Source: Trichodesmium sp. jk18x7bins.61
Lineage (GTDB): Bacteria > Cyanobacteriota > Cyanobacteriia > Cyanobacteriales > Microcoleaceae
Direction of reading: 5' to 3'
Assembly: GCA_022822685.1 (NCBI GenBank)
Contig: JAJEAQ010000255.1
Coordinates: 1-6,373 of the forward strand
Length of the DNA: 6,373 bases
Made by a program: the position numbers and the translations under genes
In this document: positions 1-5,445 of the stretch, in pieces
Layout: the number at the start of each line of letters is the position of its first letter
How positions within the stretch are numbered: the stretch's first letter is position 1
Notes under the pieces: model-generated
What the model saw: the letters and a program-made list of their open reading frames with translations, nothing else
Told to the model about the DNA's origin: nothing
Database searches by the model: none

Positions 1-66
1 TTAAAATCCGATCAAGCTCTACGTAATGATTTTTGGAAAAAAAGGATGCTGGGAAGATTTAATTGA
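1..66 (+). CDS. Possible 3' end of an upstream gene (partial)
   Basis: Frame 1 is open from the window edge for 21 codons and stops at TGA 64-66. It ends in residues DFWKKRMLGRFN, a basic and aromatic tail of normal protein composition. The other two plus frames hit stops within 24 bases. The stop codon falls inside the left arm of a perfect inverted repeat (60-103), a place where a terminator would be expected. The fragment is too short to identify a family, and an open run of this length can arise by chance, so this is only a tentative partial gene. Confidence 0.3.
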   Translation, partial: LKSDQALRNDFWKKRMLGRFN

Positions 67-103
67 AGACTAGCAAAATGTTAAATTTGGTAGTCTTCAA
101 TTA
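60..103. terminator. Perfect 13-bp inverted repeat, possible terminator
   Basis: Arms TAATTGAAGACTA (60-72) and TAGTCTTCAATTA (91-103) are perfectly complementary around an 18-base loop. The left arm overlaps the TGA that ends the possible partial gene at 1-66. No T-tract follows on the plus strand, so it is not a canonical intrinsic terminator. It could be a bidirectional terminator, an RNA-stabilising hairpin, or the end of a small mobile repeat. The pairing is seen directly; the function is inferred. Confidence 0.45.
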
Positions 104-620
104 GCAGTAACATAATATCCAGTTGAATAGTTATAAATAAAGCTTTCTAGTTGTCTTAACTAACCTATATTCGTCATGAAGCTTGCATCGCAACTACGAA
201 CAAAGTTTTTTATGCGCAATTAAGCAGAGATGATACAATGTAGCCTTCGGATAATTAGTTATCACAAACTTCATCCCTAAAACTCCTGTTTTCCCCTCCC
301 CACTTTCTAAGTAGTAAAGGGGATTCCTCTTTGAAAGAGAAGAGTAAAACAAATCATATAATGTCCGCTGAATTACCCGTAATAAAAATGTTGTGCTTCG
401 ATCCCCATTGGAAAAAGGGGTTGGGGGGGATAAAAGTTGATTGTGGCTGTTTAACCGAACATGATAGAAGTCTTAATCTCCCGCTAATTTTTCTCCTCTC
501 TTTTCTGCCTTATTCAATCAATCAGTCTTATACCAATTTCATAAAATATTGCTACAATGCATTACTCTGCTGCTATGGATATACAGATTAAGATTGTAAC
601 TACCTTTTTTGAATTTGGTA
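104..620. other. Intergenic stretch without a convincing gene
   Basis: About 517 bases of AT-rich DNA. The only long open frame (331-591) starts at TTG without a ribosome-binding site, runs through a C/G-run repeat and resembles no protein I know. Visible pieces are a run of C at 293-300 (CCCTCCCC), a related pair at 402-429 (CCCC, then GGGG and GGGGGGG) that resembles a decayed copy of the palindrome at 3517-3535, and the approximate inverted repeat at 528-623. No tRNA, rRNA or clear promoter was found. Confidence 0.5.
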
Positions 621-623
621 TTA
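528..623. repeat. Imperfect inverted repeat, possible small dispersed element
   Basis: TTATACCAATTTCA at 528-541 pairs, in reverse complement, with TGAATTTGGTATTA at 610-623 (12 of 14 positions). The segment spans 96 bp, and its right arm contains the TAA stop of the coiled-coil gene (621-623). The arms are AT-rich, so chance is a real alternative. TATACCAATTT-type motifs seem frequent in Nostoc intergenic DNA, but this is from memory and was not checked. Confidence 0.25.
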
Positions 624-1199
624 TATAATTGAACTTGAAATTAATCCCTGAGTATCCCTAGCTTTAACTACAGTCATCCGTCGTAATAACTGTTTCCATT
701 CCTGATAAGTATTCAAAGGGCGAACTTCAAATGTTTCTCCCCTCTCCTGAGAAAACCCACTCCAACTTTTCACCCAATTAGAAACAGTTTTTGTGCGTGA
801 TAAAGAGGTAGATTTGAGAGACTTTTGCAAACAATCAACCATCTGATTAATATCTCCATTCCGATAAGCATACCAAGCATCCCAAACGAACTGCTTATAC
901 TCCCTTTCTTGTTCAGAAAACGTCTGAGCGGCGATCGCCTCCCGATATCTATACCTATCCAACTCACCCTGCACTTTCTCAAAAGCTGACTTAGTTTGCC
1001 CCAACTCTCCTTGAGTATGCTCCAACTGGGATTTCACTTGCTGAATTTCCATTTGCATCTGTTCCCTGAGCAACTCTGATTCCTTAAGTTCCTTTTGCAT
1101 TTGTTCTAACTGAGTATGAGACTGCTCTAACTCAATTAAAAGCTGATATAACTGAGCATGAGACTGCTCTAACTCCTGTTTCATCTCCTCCAGACTCAT
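621..1199 (-). CDS. Coiled-coil protein with glycosyltransferase-linked C-terminal domain
   Basis: A 192-residue protein in two parts. Residues 1-80 are a heptad-rich coiled coil of Glu, Gln, Leu and Met, with ELEQSH occurring twice (near 9 and 24). Residues 99-178 form a compact domain matching the C-terminus of the preceding glycosyltransferase: both have VW-x-AW, a Tyr-x-x-Gly turn, MV-x-x-L-x-KSL and TKTVS-x-WVK. There is no signal peptide or membrane segment, so it is probably cytoplasmic. The ATG is preceded by AGGAGA (complement of 1210-1215), about 10 bases upstream and inside the end of the glycosyltransferase gene. The two genes are 5 bp apart, so they are almost certainly one transcription and translation unit. 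A HIP1 site lies at 931-938. It may oligomerise or scaffold the glycosyltransferase; that role is inferred from the shared domain and gene order, not from a known family function. Confidence 0.85.
   Translation of the reverse strand: MSLEEMKQELEQSHAQLYQLLIELEQSHTQLEQMQKELKESELLREQMQMEIQQVKSQLEHTQGELGQTKSAFEKVQGELDRYRYREAIAAQTFSEQEREYKQFVWDAWYAYRNGDINQMVDCLQKSLKSTSLSRTKTVSNWVKSWSGFSQERGETFEVRPLNTYQEWKQLLRRMTVVKARDTQGLISSSII
931..938. other. HIP1 octamer GCGATCGC
   Basis: An exact copy of the highly iterated palindrome that is over-represented in many cyanobacterial genomes. It lies within the coiled-coil gene at the Ile-Ala-Ala codons. It is the only exact copy I see in the window. It supports cyanobacterial origin but says nothing about the function of this gene. 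Confidence 0.9.
1107..1175. repeat. 27-bp near-exact direct repeat inside the coiled coil
   Basis: Positions 1107-1133 and 1149-1175 match at 26 of 27 bases. They are offset by 42 bp, exactly 14 codons or two heptads. The repeat encodes the duplicated ELEQSH-x-QL segment of the N-terminal coiled coil. This pattern indicates a recent in-frame duplication that preserves heptad phase, so the length of the coiled coil may vary between strains. Confidence 0.8.
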
Positions 1200-1204
1200 A
1201 ATCT

Positions 1205-2188
1205 CTAAAATCTCCTAAAATCACTAATCATTTTTTGCCACGGTTTTGATTGACTCAGACTTAAAGCATCTAACTGATAATCAAACTCGGCACTATATTT
1301 AACAAAATTTTTCACCCAATCCGATACCGTTTTTGTCAACGAATAGGGAGAATAACTCAAAGACTTCTCTAAATATTCAACCATAGACTCAAGGTATCCG
1401 GTGCAATACAACCGCCAAGCCACCCAAACTAGAGTGCGATAGCGACATTCCTTTTCCAAATACCGCACCCCCAATGGTAAATCCGAACGTGCAAAAAACT
1501 TATCTCTCACCTGCCATGACTCTAAAGCTTGTAGAGGAGTATTTAACGAATCATTGCGATTATGTTCCCGATAACAAACTGTCACCTCCGGCACCCAAGC
1601 TGTTTGGCAACCCATCAGCGCTAAACGTTGCACCAAATCTAAATCTGATGCTTGCTTAAATGCTGTATCCAATCCTCCTATTGCTTCCAACCACCGCCGA
1701 CGAAACATCATGGCACTAAACAATATTGGCATCCACTGCACCCAAGTCTCTAAATCCAAGACAGGCAGACGATGCCAAGGTTCGACATTTTGAATAAGTT
1801 CCCCCTGTTGATTAACTCGACACCAACCTGTGTGAATCATTCCCACTTGTGGTTGAGCGTCAAAACAATCTACCTGTAGTGCCAATTTATTTGGTAAGAA
1901 AAAATCATCATGGTCTAAAAATGCCACAAATTCTCCTTGTGCCATCTCTAAGCCGCGATTACGAGCTGCTGCTACCCCTTGATTTTCTTGGTATACATAA
2001 TGAATCTGCTCGCGGTAAGGTTGCAACTCTAAGCGCGTTTCCTCTTGCGAGCCATCATCTATTATTATGACTTCGTAGTTAAAATATGTTTGATTTAAAA
2101 CACTTTCCACCGCTTGTCCAATATATTCCGGACAGTTATATACTGGAATAATTACGCTCACCCGTGGCTTCTCTGTCGTTAGAGACAT
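1205..2188 (-). CDS. Family 2 glycosyltransferase with C-terminal accessory domain
   Basis: A 327-residue enzyme predicted to transfer a sugar from a nucleotide-sugar donor, probably in polysaccharide or glycolipid synthesis at the cytoplasmic face. The GT-A fold is clear: the N-terminal strand VSVIIPVYN (10-18), the nucleotide-binding DDG (44-46), NQGVAAARNRGL (69-80), the metal-binding DxD-type motif DHDD (92-95), and SDLDLVQR (181-188) in the acceptor/catalytic region. Residues about 248-327 form an extra domain with VW-x-AW and TKTVSDWVK that recurs in the next gene. I start at ATG 2186-2188, preceded by GGGGG (complement of 2193-2197) at good spacing; a TTG directly upstream is a weaker alternative. 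There is no membrane segment, so it is not a membrane-embedded synthase. Donor and acceptor cannot be deduced. The coiled-coil gene follows after 5 bp. Confidence 0.93.
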   Translation of the reverse strand: MSLTTEKPRVSVIIPVYNCPEYIGQAVESVLNQTYFNYEVIIIDDGSQEETRLELQPYREQIHYVYQENQGVAAARNRGLEMAQGEFVAFLDHDDFFLPNKLALQVDCFDAQPQVGMIHTGWCRVNQQGELIQNVEPWHRLPVLDLETWVQWMPILFSAMMFRRRWLEAIGGLDTAFKQASDLDLVQRLALMGCQTAWVPEVTVCYREHNRNDSLNTPLQALESWQVRDKFFARSDLPLGVRYLEKECRYRTLVWVAWRLYCTGYLESMVEYLEKSLSYSPYSLTKTVSDWVKNFVKYSAEFDYQLDALSLSQSKPWQKMISDFRRF

Positions 2189-2352
2189 CAAACCCCCATG
2201 CTCAAATACTATCTATATTGTGATTCAGCTTTATTAATGATTAAGCTCTATTTTTAATAGCTTCTACCATTTGGAAAAATCCGGAAATTATCGGGCAATA
2301 TATATTAATTACTATTTGACTTTGTCTCCTGTAATCCTTTTAACTGATGTTG

Positions 2353-3330
2353 TCATTCTGCACAAAATTCTTCATAACATAAAATGCGGTGAATTATTCC
2401 ATCTTGGACTAAATTTATGGGGTTAGGTTCAGAGATTAGCGGTACTATATCGTAAACTTCAAAGGCAAAAGCTGTAAATTTTTTCTTTTGATAAGTATTT
2501 TCTGCAAATTTACTGCGACAAATCCATGAGTGTTGCCACTCACAAACTGTGGCACTTGTATCTATCAGTGGTGTGTGTTTTTTTTCTCCTAATTGTCGTG
2601 ACAATTTCCGATGTGCATTTCTGACGGCAAAAATTTCATGACCTTGGAAAGCTAAACCTCTAGCATAACCTGAAAATTCTTTAAATAATTCGCAAGTGTC
2701 ACCGGGGATTATTTTATATACACAGCCGGTAATTGATTCTAAAACATATAAAGCATTATTATACTTTACTAAACTATGGGGTTCTCTAATCCCTTCTAGT
2801 AAAATCTGATTGGAATAAACATTTTTAATGTATCCATTTCTAATAAAATTTTCACCTTTGTTGATTCCAAAGCAACTGATAATTAGTTGATTTTCAAAGA
2901 AGTTTAAACTATTCAAGTGAATTTGATCCGATTCTGTTTCGTCTAGCTGTAAATGTAATTCTTCCTCACCAAATTTATTTTCATAAGGCAATCTCACTAT
3001 TGAATTATTACCAGTAGATACGATATACAAATAACCTTCGTGAAATGCCAACGAATGAGGGTCATTTACTAATTTCAACCCTTGGCAATCAATGACGTTT
3101 AATTGATGGTCAAGACATAAAACATAAGGATATTTTGATTGTAATACTAAAAAATAATTAGTTTCAGTACGAATTAATCCTGTAGATCCTCCCACTTTTT
3201 TATAGTCAATTTGCAATTTTTCTAGTGGTAGTGATACATAATCTAAGTGATGCTGTTCCCAATCATATACACCTAAACAATGTTGCTTAGATAAATATCC
3301 AACGTTACAAAAACTAATTAAAAATTTCAT
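2353..3330 (-). CDS. Beta-propeller-like protein of unknown function
   Basis: A 325-residue protein without a recognisable signal peptide or membrane segment. It has recurring strand-rich blades: NDPHSLAFHEGYLYIVSTGNNSI starts near 89, HLNSLNFFENQLIISCFG near 138, EPHSLVKYNNALYVLES near 183, and GYARGLAFQGHEIFAVRNAH near 221. The repeated PHSL-x(5-6)-LY unit followed by a short strand is typical of six-bladed propellers of the NHL/SMP-30 type. The overall look resembles the TIGR03032/DUF4915 group, but I cannot confirm membership. The ATG at 3328-3330 begins a hydrophobic first strand and has only a weak AAAAG ahead of it. The gene lies 164 bp upstream of the glycosyltransferase on the same strand and may belong to the same transcript. 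A role in binding or processing a sugar-containing product is inferred from the neighbours only. Confidence 0.85.
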   Translation of the reverse strand: MKFLISFCNVGYLSKQHCLGVYDWEQHHLDYVSLPLEKLQIDYKKVGGSTGLIRTETNYFLVLQSKYPYVLCLDHQLNVIDCQGLKLVNDPHSLAFHEGYLYIVSTGNNSIVRLPYENKFGEEELHLQLDETESDQIHLNSLNFFENQLIISCFGINKGENFIRNGYIKNVYSNQILLEGIREPHSLVKYNNALYVLESITGCVYKIIPGDTCELFKEFSGYARGLAFQGHEIFAVRNAHRKLSRQLGEKKHTPLIDTSATVCEWQHSWICRSKFAENTYQKKKFTAFAFEVYDIVPLISEPNPINLVQDGIIHRILCYEEFCAE

Positions 3331-3350
3331 CTTTTGTTAATAGGGATTTA

Positions 3351-3379
3351 ATATTATGTTCTCTGATATTACTGCTCAA
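3351..3379 (-). promoter_or_regulatory. Candidate promoter of the beta-propeller gene
   Basis: On the minus strand, TTGAGC (complement of 3374-3379) and TAATAT (complement of 3351-3356) are separated by 17 bases. Each matches the sigma-70-type consensus at four of six positions. The predicted start would lie about 15 bases before the ATG, leaving a short leader. In AT-rich DNA such matches are common, so this is a modest prediction. Confidence 0.3.
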
Positions 3380-3389
3380 CAATCTGAGT

Positions 3390-3430
3390 TTGTAGTTGGA
3401 CTTTAGTTCCTTAATTCAGGCTATAGGGCT
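3390..3430. repeat. Fragment of a dispersed repeat (copy near 5315)
   Basis: TTGTAGTTGGACTTTAG at 3390-3406 matches 5315-5331 at 16 of 17 bases. CTATAGGGCT (3421-3430) recurs in reverse complement at 5330-5339, directly after the second copy. The motif resembles a small palindromic repeat (AGTTGGGCTTTAGCCC type) that I recall as common between Nostoc genes. The two copies flank the CRISPR region. Function is unknown. Confidence 0.5.
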
Positions 3431-3516
3431 AATATCATGTTGAGCCAGTCGCCGACATGAATCGGATAATTAATTATAATAAACTTGGCTGACGACAAGC
3501 AATGTTTTATCCCCTT

Positions 3517-3535
3517 CCCCCCTTGACAAGGGGGG
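3517..3535. repeat. C-run/G-run palindrome (cyanobacterial extragenic type)
   Basis: CCCCCCTTG and CAAGGGGGG are perfect 9-bp arms around a single A. They are flanked by further C- and G-runs from 3511 to 3573. Such CCCCCTTGACAAGGGGG units are very familiar from intergenic DNA of Nostoc and Anabaena. The element will form a strong hairpin in RNA or single-stranded DNA. A decayed relative is present near 402-429. Confidence 0.75.
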
Positions 3536-3629
3536 GCTAGGGGGGATTACCTTTGAAAAGGAGAGGAGGGGGGACGAAAAAAAACTAGAGATTGATCAGA
3601 AATGACAATTAGCTACTGTGTAGGCAGGG

Positions 3630-3720
3630 TTAAGCGCCAGAGCAACCCAACAAATTGATACTCTGGAAAAGTTAACCGAGTTAGTAAGTGTGTAGTTAAG
3701 CGCCTGGGCAACCCAACAAA
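3630..3720. repeat. Pair of 25-bp direct repeats
   Basis: Positions 3630-3654 and 3696-3720 match at 23 of 25 bases, sharing TTAAGCGCC at the start and GCAACCCAACAAA at the end, with a 66-bp period. AACCCAAC/GTTGGGTT units are common small repeats between cyanobacterial genes. The second copy provides the left arm of the hairpin at 3710-3750. Confidence 0.7.
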
Positions 3721-3750
3721 AACTAATAAACGAACCAAGTTGGGTTTTTT
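3710..3750 (+). terminator. Terminator-like hairpin with T-tract
   Basis: AACCCAAC (3710-3717) pairs with GTTGGGTT (3739-3746), followed by T-rich DNA to 3750. The 21-base loop is longer than usual. It would end plus-strand transcription, but no plus-strand gene precedes it, so it may simply be part of the repeat element or end an unannotated small RNA. Confidence 0.4.
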
Positions 3751-3842
3751 CTTTCAGAGACGCTTCACGTTCATGTCGGCGACAGGCTCAACGTTTCTGA
3801 ACCCAACCTACTTCAACTGATGATATTCCCATAATTGTTAGT

Positions 3843-4205
3843 AGTTTGGTCAAGCTAGACTACGCCCAACAAAAATATACATGATTGTGGATGATAATTG
3901 CCAAGGGGGTTGAGCTTTAGTACCGGAGGGCCATCGAATTATTTGAAGCTTTTTTTGCAAGTATCTCTGCTTGTGGCGTTAGATTTGGGAGCCTTGGAGT
4001 CTGAAATGTTGATTCTGTTTGGTTTGGGAGGATTTTTCCGGATCTGGAGGTGCTTGTTTTTTTCTCAAATGTAAGTATGACAAGCTTTTGAGGGATTGTG
4101 ATGTTGATGGTTTTTAGGGATTTTTGGCTAAGGGTTGCTTTTTGCTTGGAGGTGCTTGTAAAATTGATTATAGGCAGTTTGCTGGCCTGGGTTTCAGCCA
4201 CCGCT
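3843..4205 (+). promoter_or_regulatory. G+T-rich candidate leader of the CRISPR array
   Basis: Up to the first repeat, the plus strand is strongly depleted in A and C: a hand count of 3961-4200 gives about 72% G+T. A 13-base motif, TGGAGGTGCTTGT, occurs twice (4045-4057 and 4147-4159), 102 bp apart. A minus-strand frame (3917-4201) is open here but is Thr/Ser/Lys/Pro/Gln-rich as expected from the skew, starts at GTG 4 bp outside the array and has no ribosome-binding site, so I do not call it a gene. Position next to the conserved end of the array, absence of coding and internal repeats fit a leader. The role is inferred. Confidence 0.5.
4135..4164 (+). promoter_or_regulatory. Candidate promoter for CRISPR precursor RNA
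   Basis: TTGCTT (4135-4140) and TAAAAT (4159-4164, five of six consensus bases) are separated by 18 bases. Transcription would begin near 4171, about 35 bases before the first repeat, a usual distance for array promoters. The second copy of the 13-base motif overlaps the spacer and the first base of the -10. Confidence 0.35.
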
Positions 4206-5032
4206 CTGCTTTAACCTTAGATGCCCTTAGGCGTTGAGCACAAACAGGGGATAAACAACTCCGCCCACTTAAAGCTCTGCTTTAACCTTAGATGCCCTTA
4301 GGCGTTGAGCACTTTTGTTTTTTGCGTTCAGCTTTAGATCGAGTCATCTGCTTTAACCTTAGATGCCCTTAGGCGTTGAGCACAGCAAGCTGCGCTATGG
4401 AACTTGTGTCCATACTTTCTGCTTTAACCTTAGATGCCCTTAGGCGTTGAGCACACATTAGCCTTGATTTATTCCGTTTTCCTCTATCAATCTGCTTTAA
4501 CCTTAGATGCCCTTAGGCGTTGAGCACTTCCTTGGGACGAAGATGGGACCCCCTATCTTTTGCTGCTTTAACCTTAGATGCCCTTAGGCGTTGAGCACTC
4601 TTGAGAAGTTGACCCCTTTGAAACGTCAATAGAGGCCTGCTTTAACCTTAGATGCCCTTAGGCGTTGAGCACATCTCTCTATCTATACCAGAATTCGTTT
4701 TTATTCCACTCCTGCTTTAACCTTAGATGCCCTTAGGCGTTGAGCACTTAACAACATAATCAATCACAAGAACTTAGGAGAAAACTGCTTTAACCTTAGA
4801 TGCCCTTAGGCGTTGAGCACTCTTATAAATTGATTCTCTAAACAATGTATTTTCACTGCTTTAACCTTAGATGCCCTTAGGCGTTGAGCACAGAAACAGC
4901 AAGAAATATTACATAGTCCAGCAAATCTGCTTTAACCTTAGATGCCCTTAGGCGTTGAGCACTCAAGTAGCCATTCTTCTCCATTCGAGCTATAGACTGC
5001 TTTAACCTTAGATGCCCTTAGGCGTTGAGTAC
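4206..5032 (+). CRISPR. CRISPR array: 12 repeats of 36 bp, 11 spacers
   Basis: Repeats start at 4206, 4277, 4348, 4419, 4492, 4563, 4637, 4712, 4785, 4856, 4927 and 4997. They begin CTGCTTTAACC and end GGCGTTGAGCAC. The first eleven are identical; the last has GAGTAC for GAGCAC. Spacers are 35, 35, 35, 37, 35, 38, 39, 37, 35, 35 and 34 bp, all different. Degeneracy only at the right end places the old, leader-distal end there, so transcription is likely rightward. The repeat can fold GATGCC with GGCGTT around CTTA, including two G:U pairs. No cas gene is in the window. The 3' end is not the GAAAC/GAAAG common in cyanobacterial type I and III repeats, so the type is not assigned. No spacer has an obvious match elsewhere in the window. 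Confidence 0.98.
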
Positions 5033-5034
5033 TG

Positions 5035-5271
5035 ACTAAAGCAGAAATTTTAGTAGGACAATTTCAAATATTAGATAAGTTGAGAGCAGCATTATTTGAA
5101 GGGAACCTCAGTTCTGATTATGAAATAGAAGCTATCTGGCGCTCAAAGTTAATTCAGCGTGTTGTAGATAGTTTTATGTTAGACCTCAATACTAGTACAC
5201 CACTTCGTAAGTATAAAAGTTTAGCACAACAACTAGCAGAAGCTTGTGCTCTAGAAGTAATTAGAGATTAA
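5035..5271 (+). pseudogene. C-terminal remnant of an unrecognised protein abutting the array
   Basis: An open frame of 78 codons plus stop reads TKAEILVGQFQILDKL at its start and ends AEACALEVIRD. It begins 2 bp after the last CRISPR repeat; the frame is closed upstream by a TGA inside that repeat (5026-5028). There is no ATG or GTG start and no ribosome-binding site. TTG at 5080 would give only 63 residues and cut into a well-formed helix. The content is mostly helical and charged with normal composition, without signal peptide or membrane segment. I do not recognise the family. The best reading is a gene whose 5' part was lost when the array or another rearrangement came to lie here. A short real gene using TTG, or CTG at 5032, cannot be excluded. 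Confidence 0.45.
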
Positions 5272-5445
5272 TTCTGCAAATATACTATTTCCTTTTGAAT
5301 GATCAGCATATTTTTTGTAGTTGCACTTTAGCCCTATAGATTTAATTAAAGCCAAGTCAGCACAACTACTAACTTATATTGTAAGTGTTTTACATAATAT
5401 TAATTCAAATACTTAATTCCTGCATTTCCTGTTGCTAATATACAA
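5272..5445. other. Intergenic DNA with a dispersed-repeat fragment
   Basis: 174 AT-rich bases between the array-adjacent remnant and the tspO-like pseudogene. Positions 5315-5331 match 3390-3406 at 16 of 17 bases, and AGCCCTATAG (5330-5339) is the reverse complement of 3421-3430. No promoter can be assigned with confidence. Confidence 0.45.

Larger units (their letters stand above)
3439..3792. mobile_element. 354-bp segment with 23-bp inverted ends, MITE-like
   Basis: The ends 3439-3461 and 3770-3792 are inverted copies of a 23-base sequence with 22 of 23 matches, sharing GTCGCCGACATGAA. The interior codes for no protein. It holds a C/G-run palindrome (3517-3535), a 25-bp direct repeat pair (3630-3654 and 3696-3720) and a terminator-like hairpin. 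No target-site duplication is visible next to the ends. It may be a non-autonomous transposable element, or two inverted copies of a small dispersed repeat that happen to face each other; the missing duplication favours caution. Confidence 0.45.

Noticed and set aside
331..591. Plus-strand open frame of 86 codons starting at TTG
   Set aside because: No ribosome-binding site, passes through a C/G-run repeat, and its Cys-rich, irregular composition resembles no known family.
770..982. Minus-strand open frame of 70 codons
   Set aside because: Lies wholly inside the coiled-coil gene in another frame; the longer frame has a ribosome-binding site and a homologous domain.
1474..2070. Two plus-strand open frames (1474-1659 and 1849-2070)
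   Set aside because: Both are antisense to the clear glycosyltransferase gene and have no start signals.
3901..3916. Possible stray degenerate CRISPR repeat or anti-repeat (GGTTGAGC at 3909-3916)
   Set aside because: Only about eight bases match the repeat; the same GTTGAGC also occurs in the inverted end at 3439, so chance is sufficient.
3917..4201. Minus-strand open frame of 94 codons in front of the CRISPR array
   Set aside because: Its Thr/Ser/Lys/Pro/Gln-rich content follows from the G+T skew of the opposite strand. It starts at GTG four bases from the array, and no ribosome-binding site is visible.
4206..5032. Reading the array as an ordinary tandem repeat
   Set aside because: Eleven unique spacers of 34-39 bp between identical 36-bp units are diagnostic of CRISPR.
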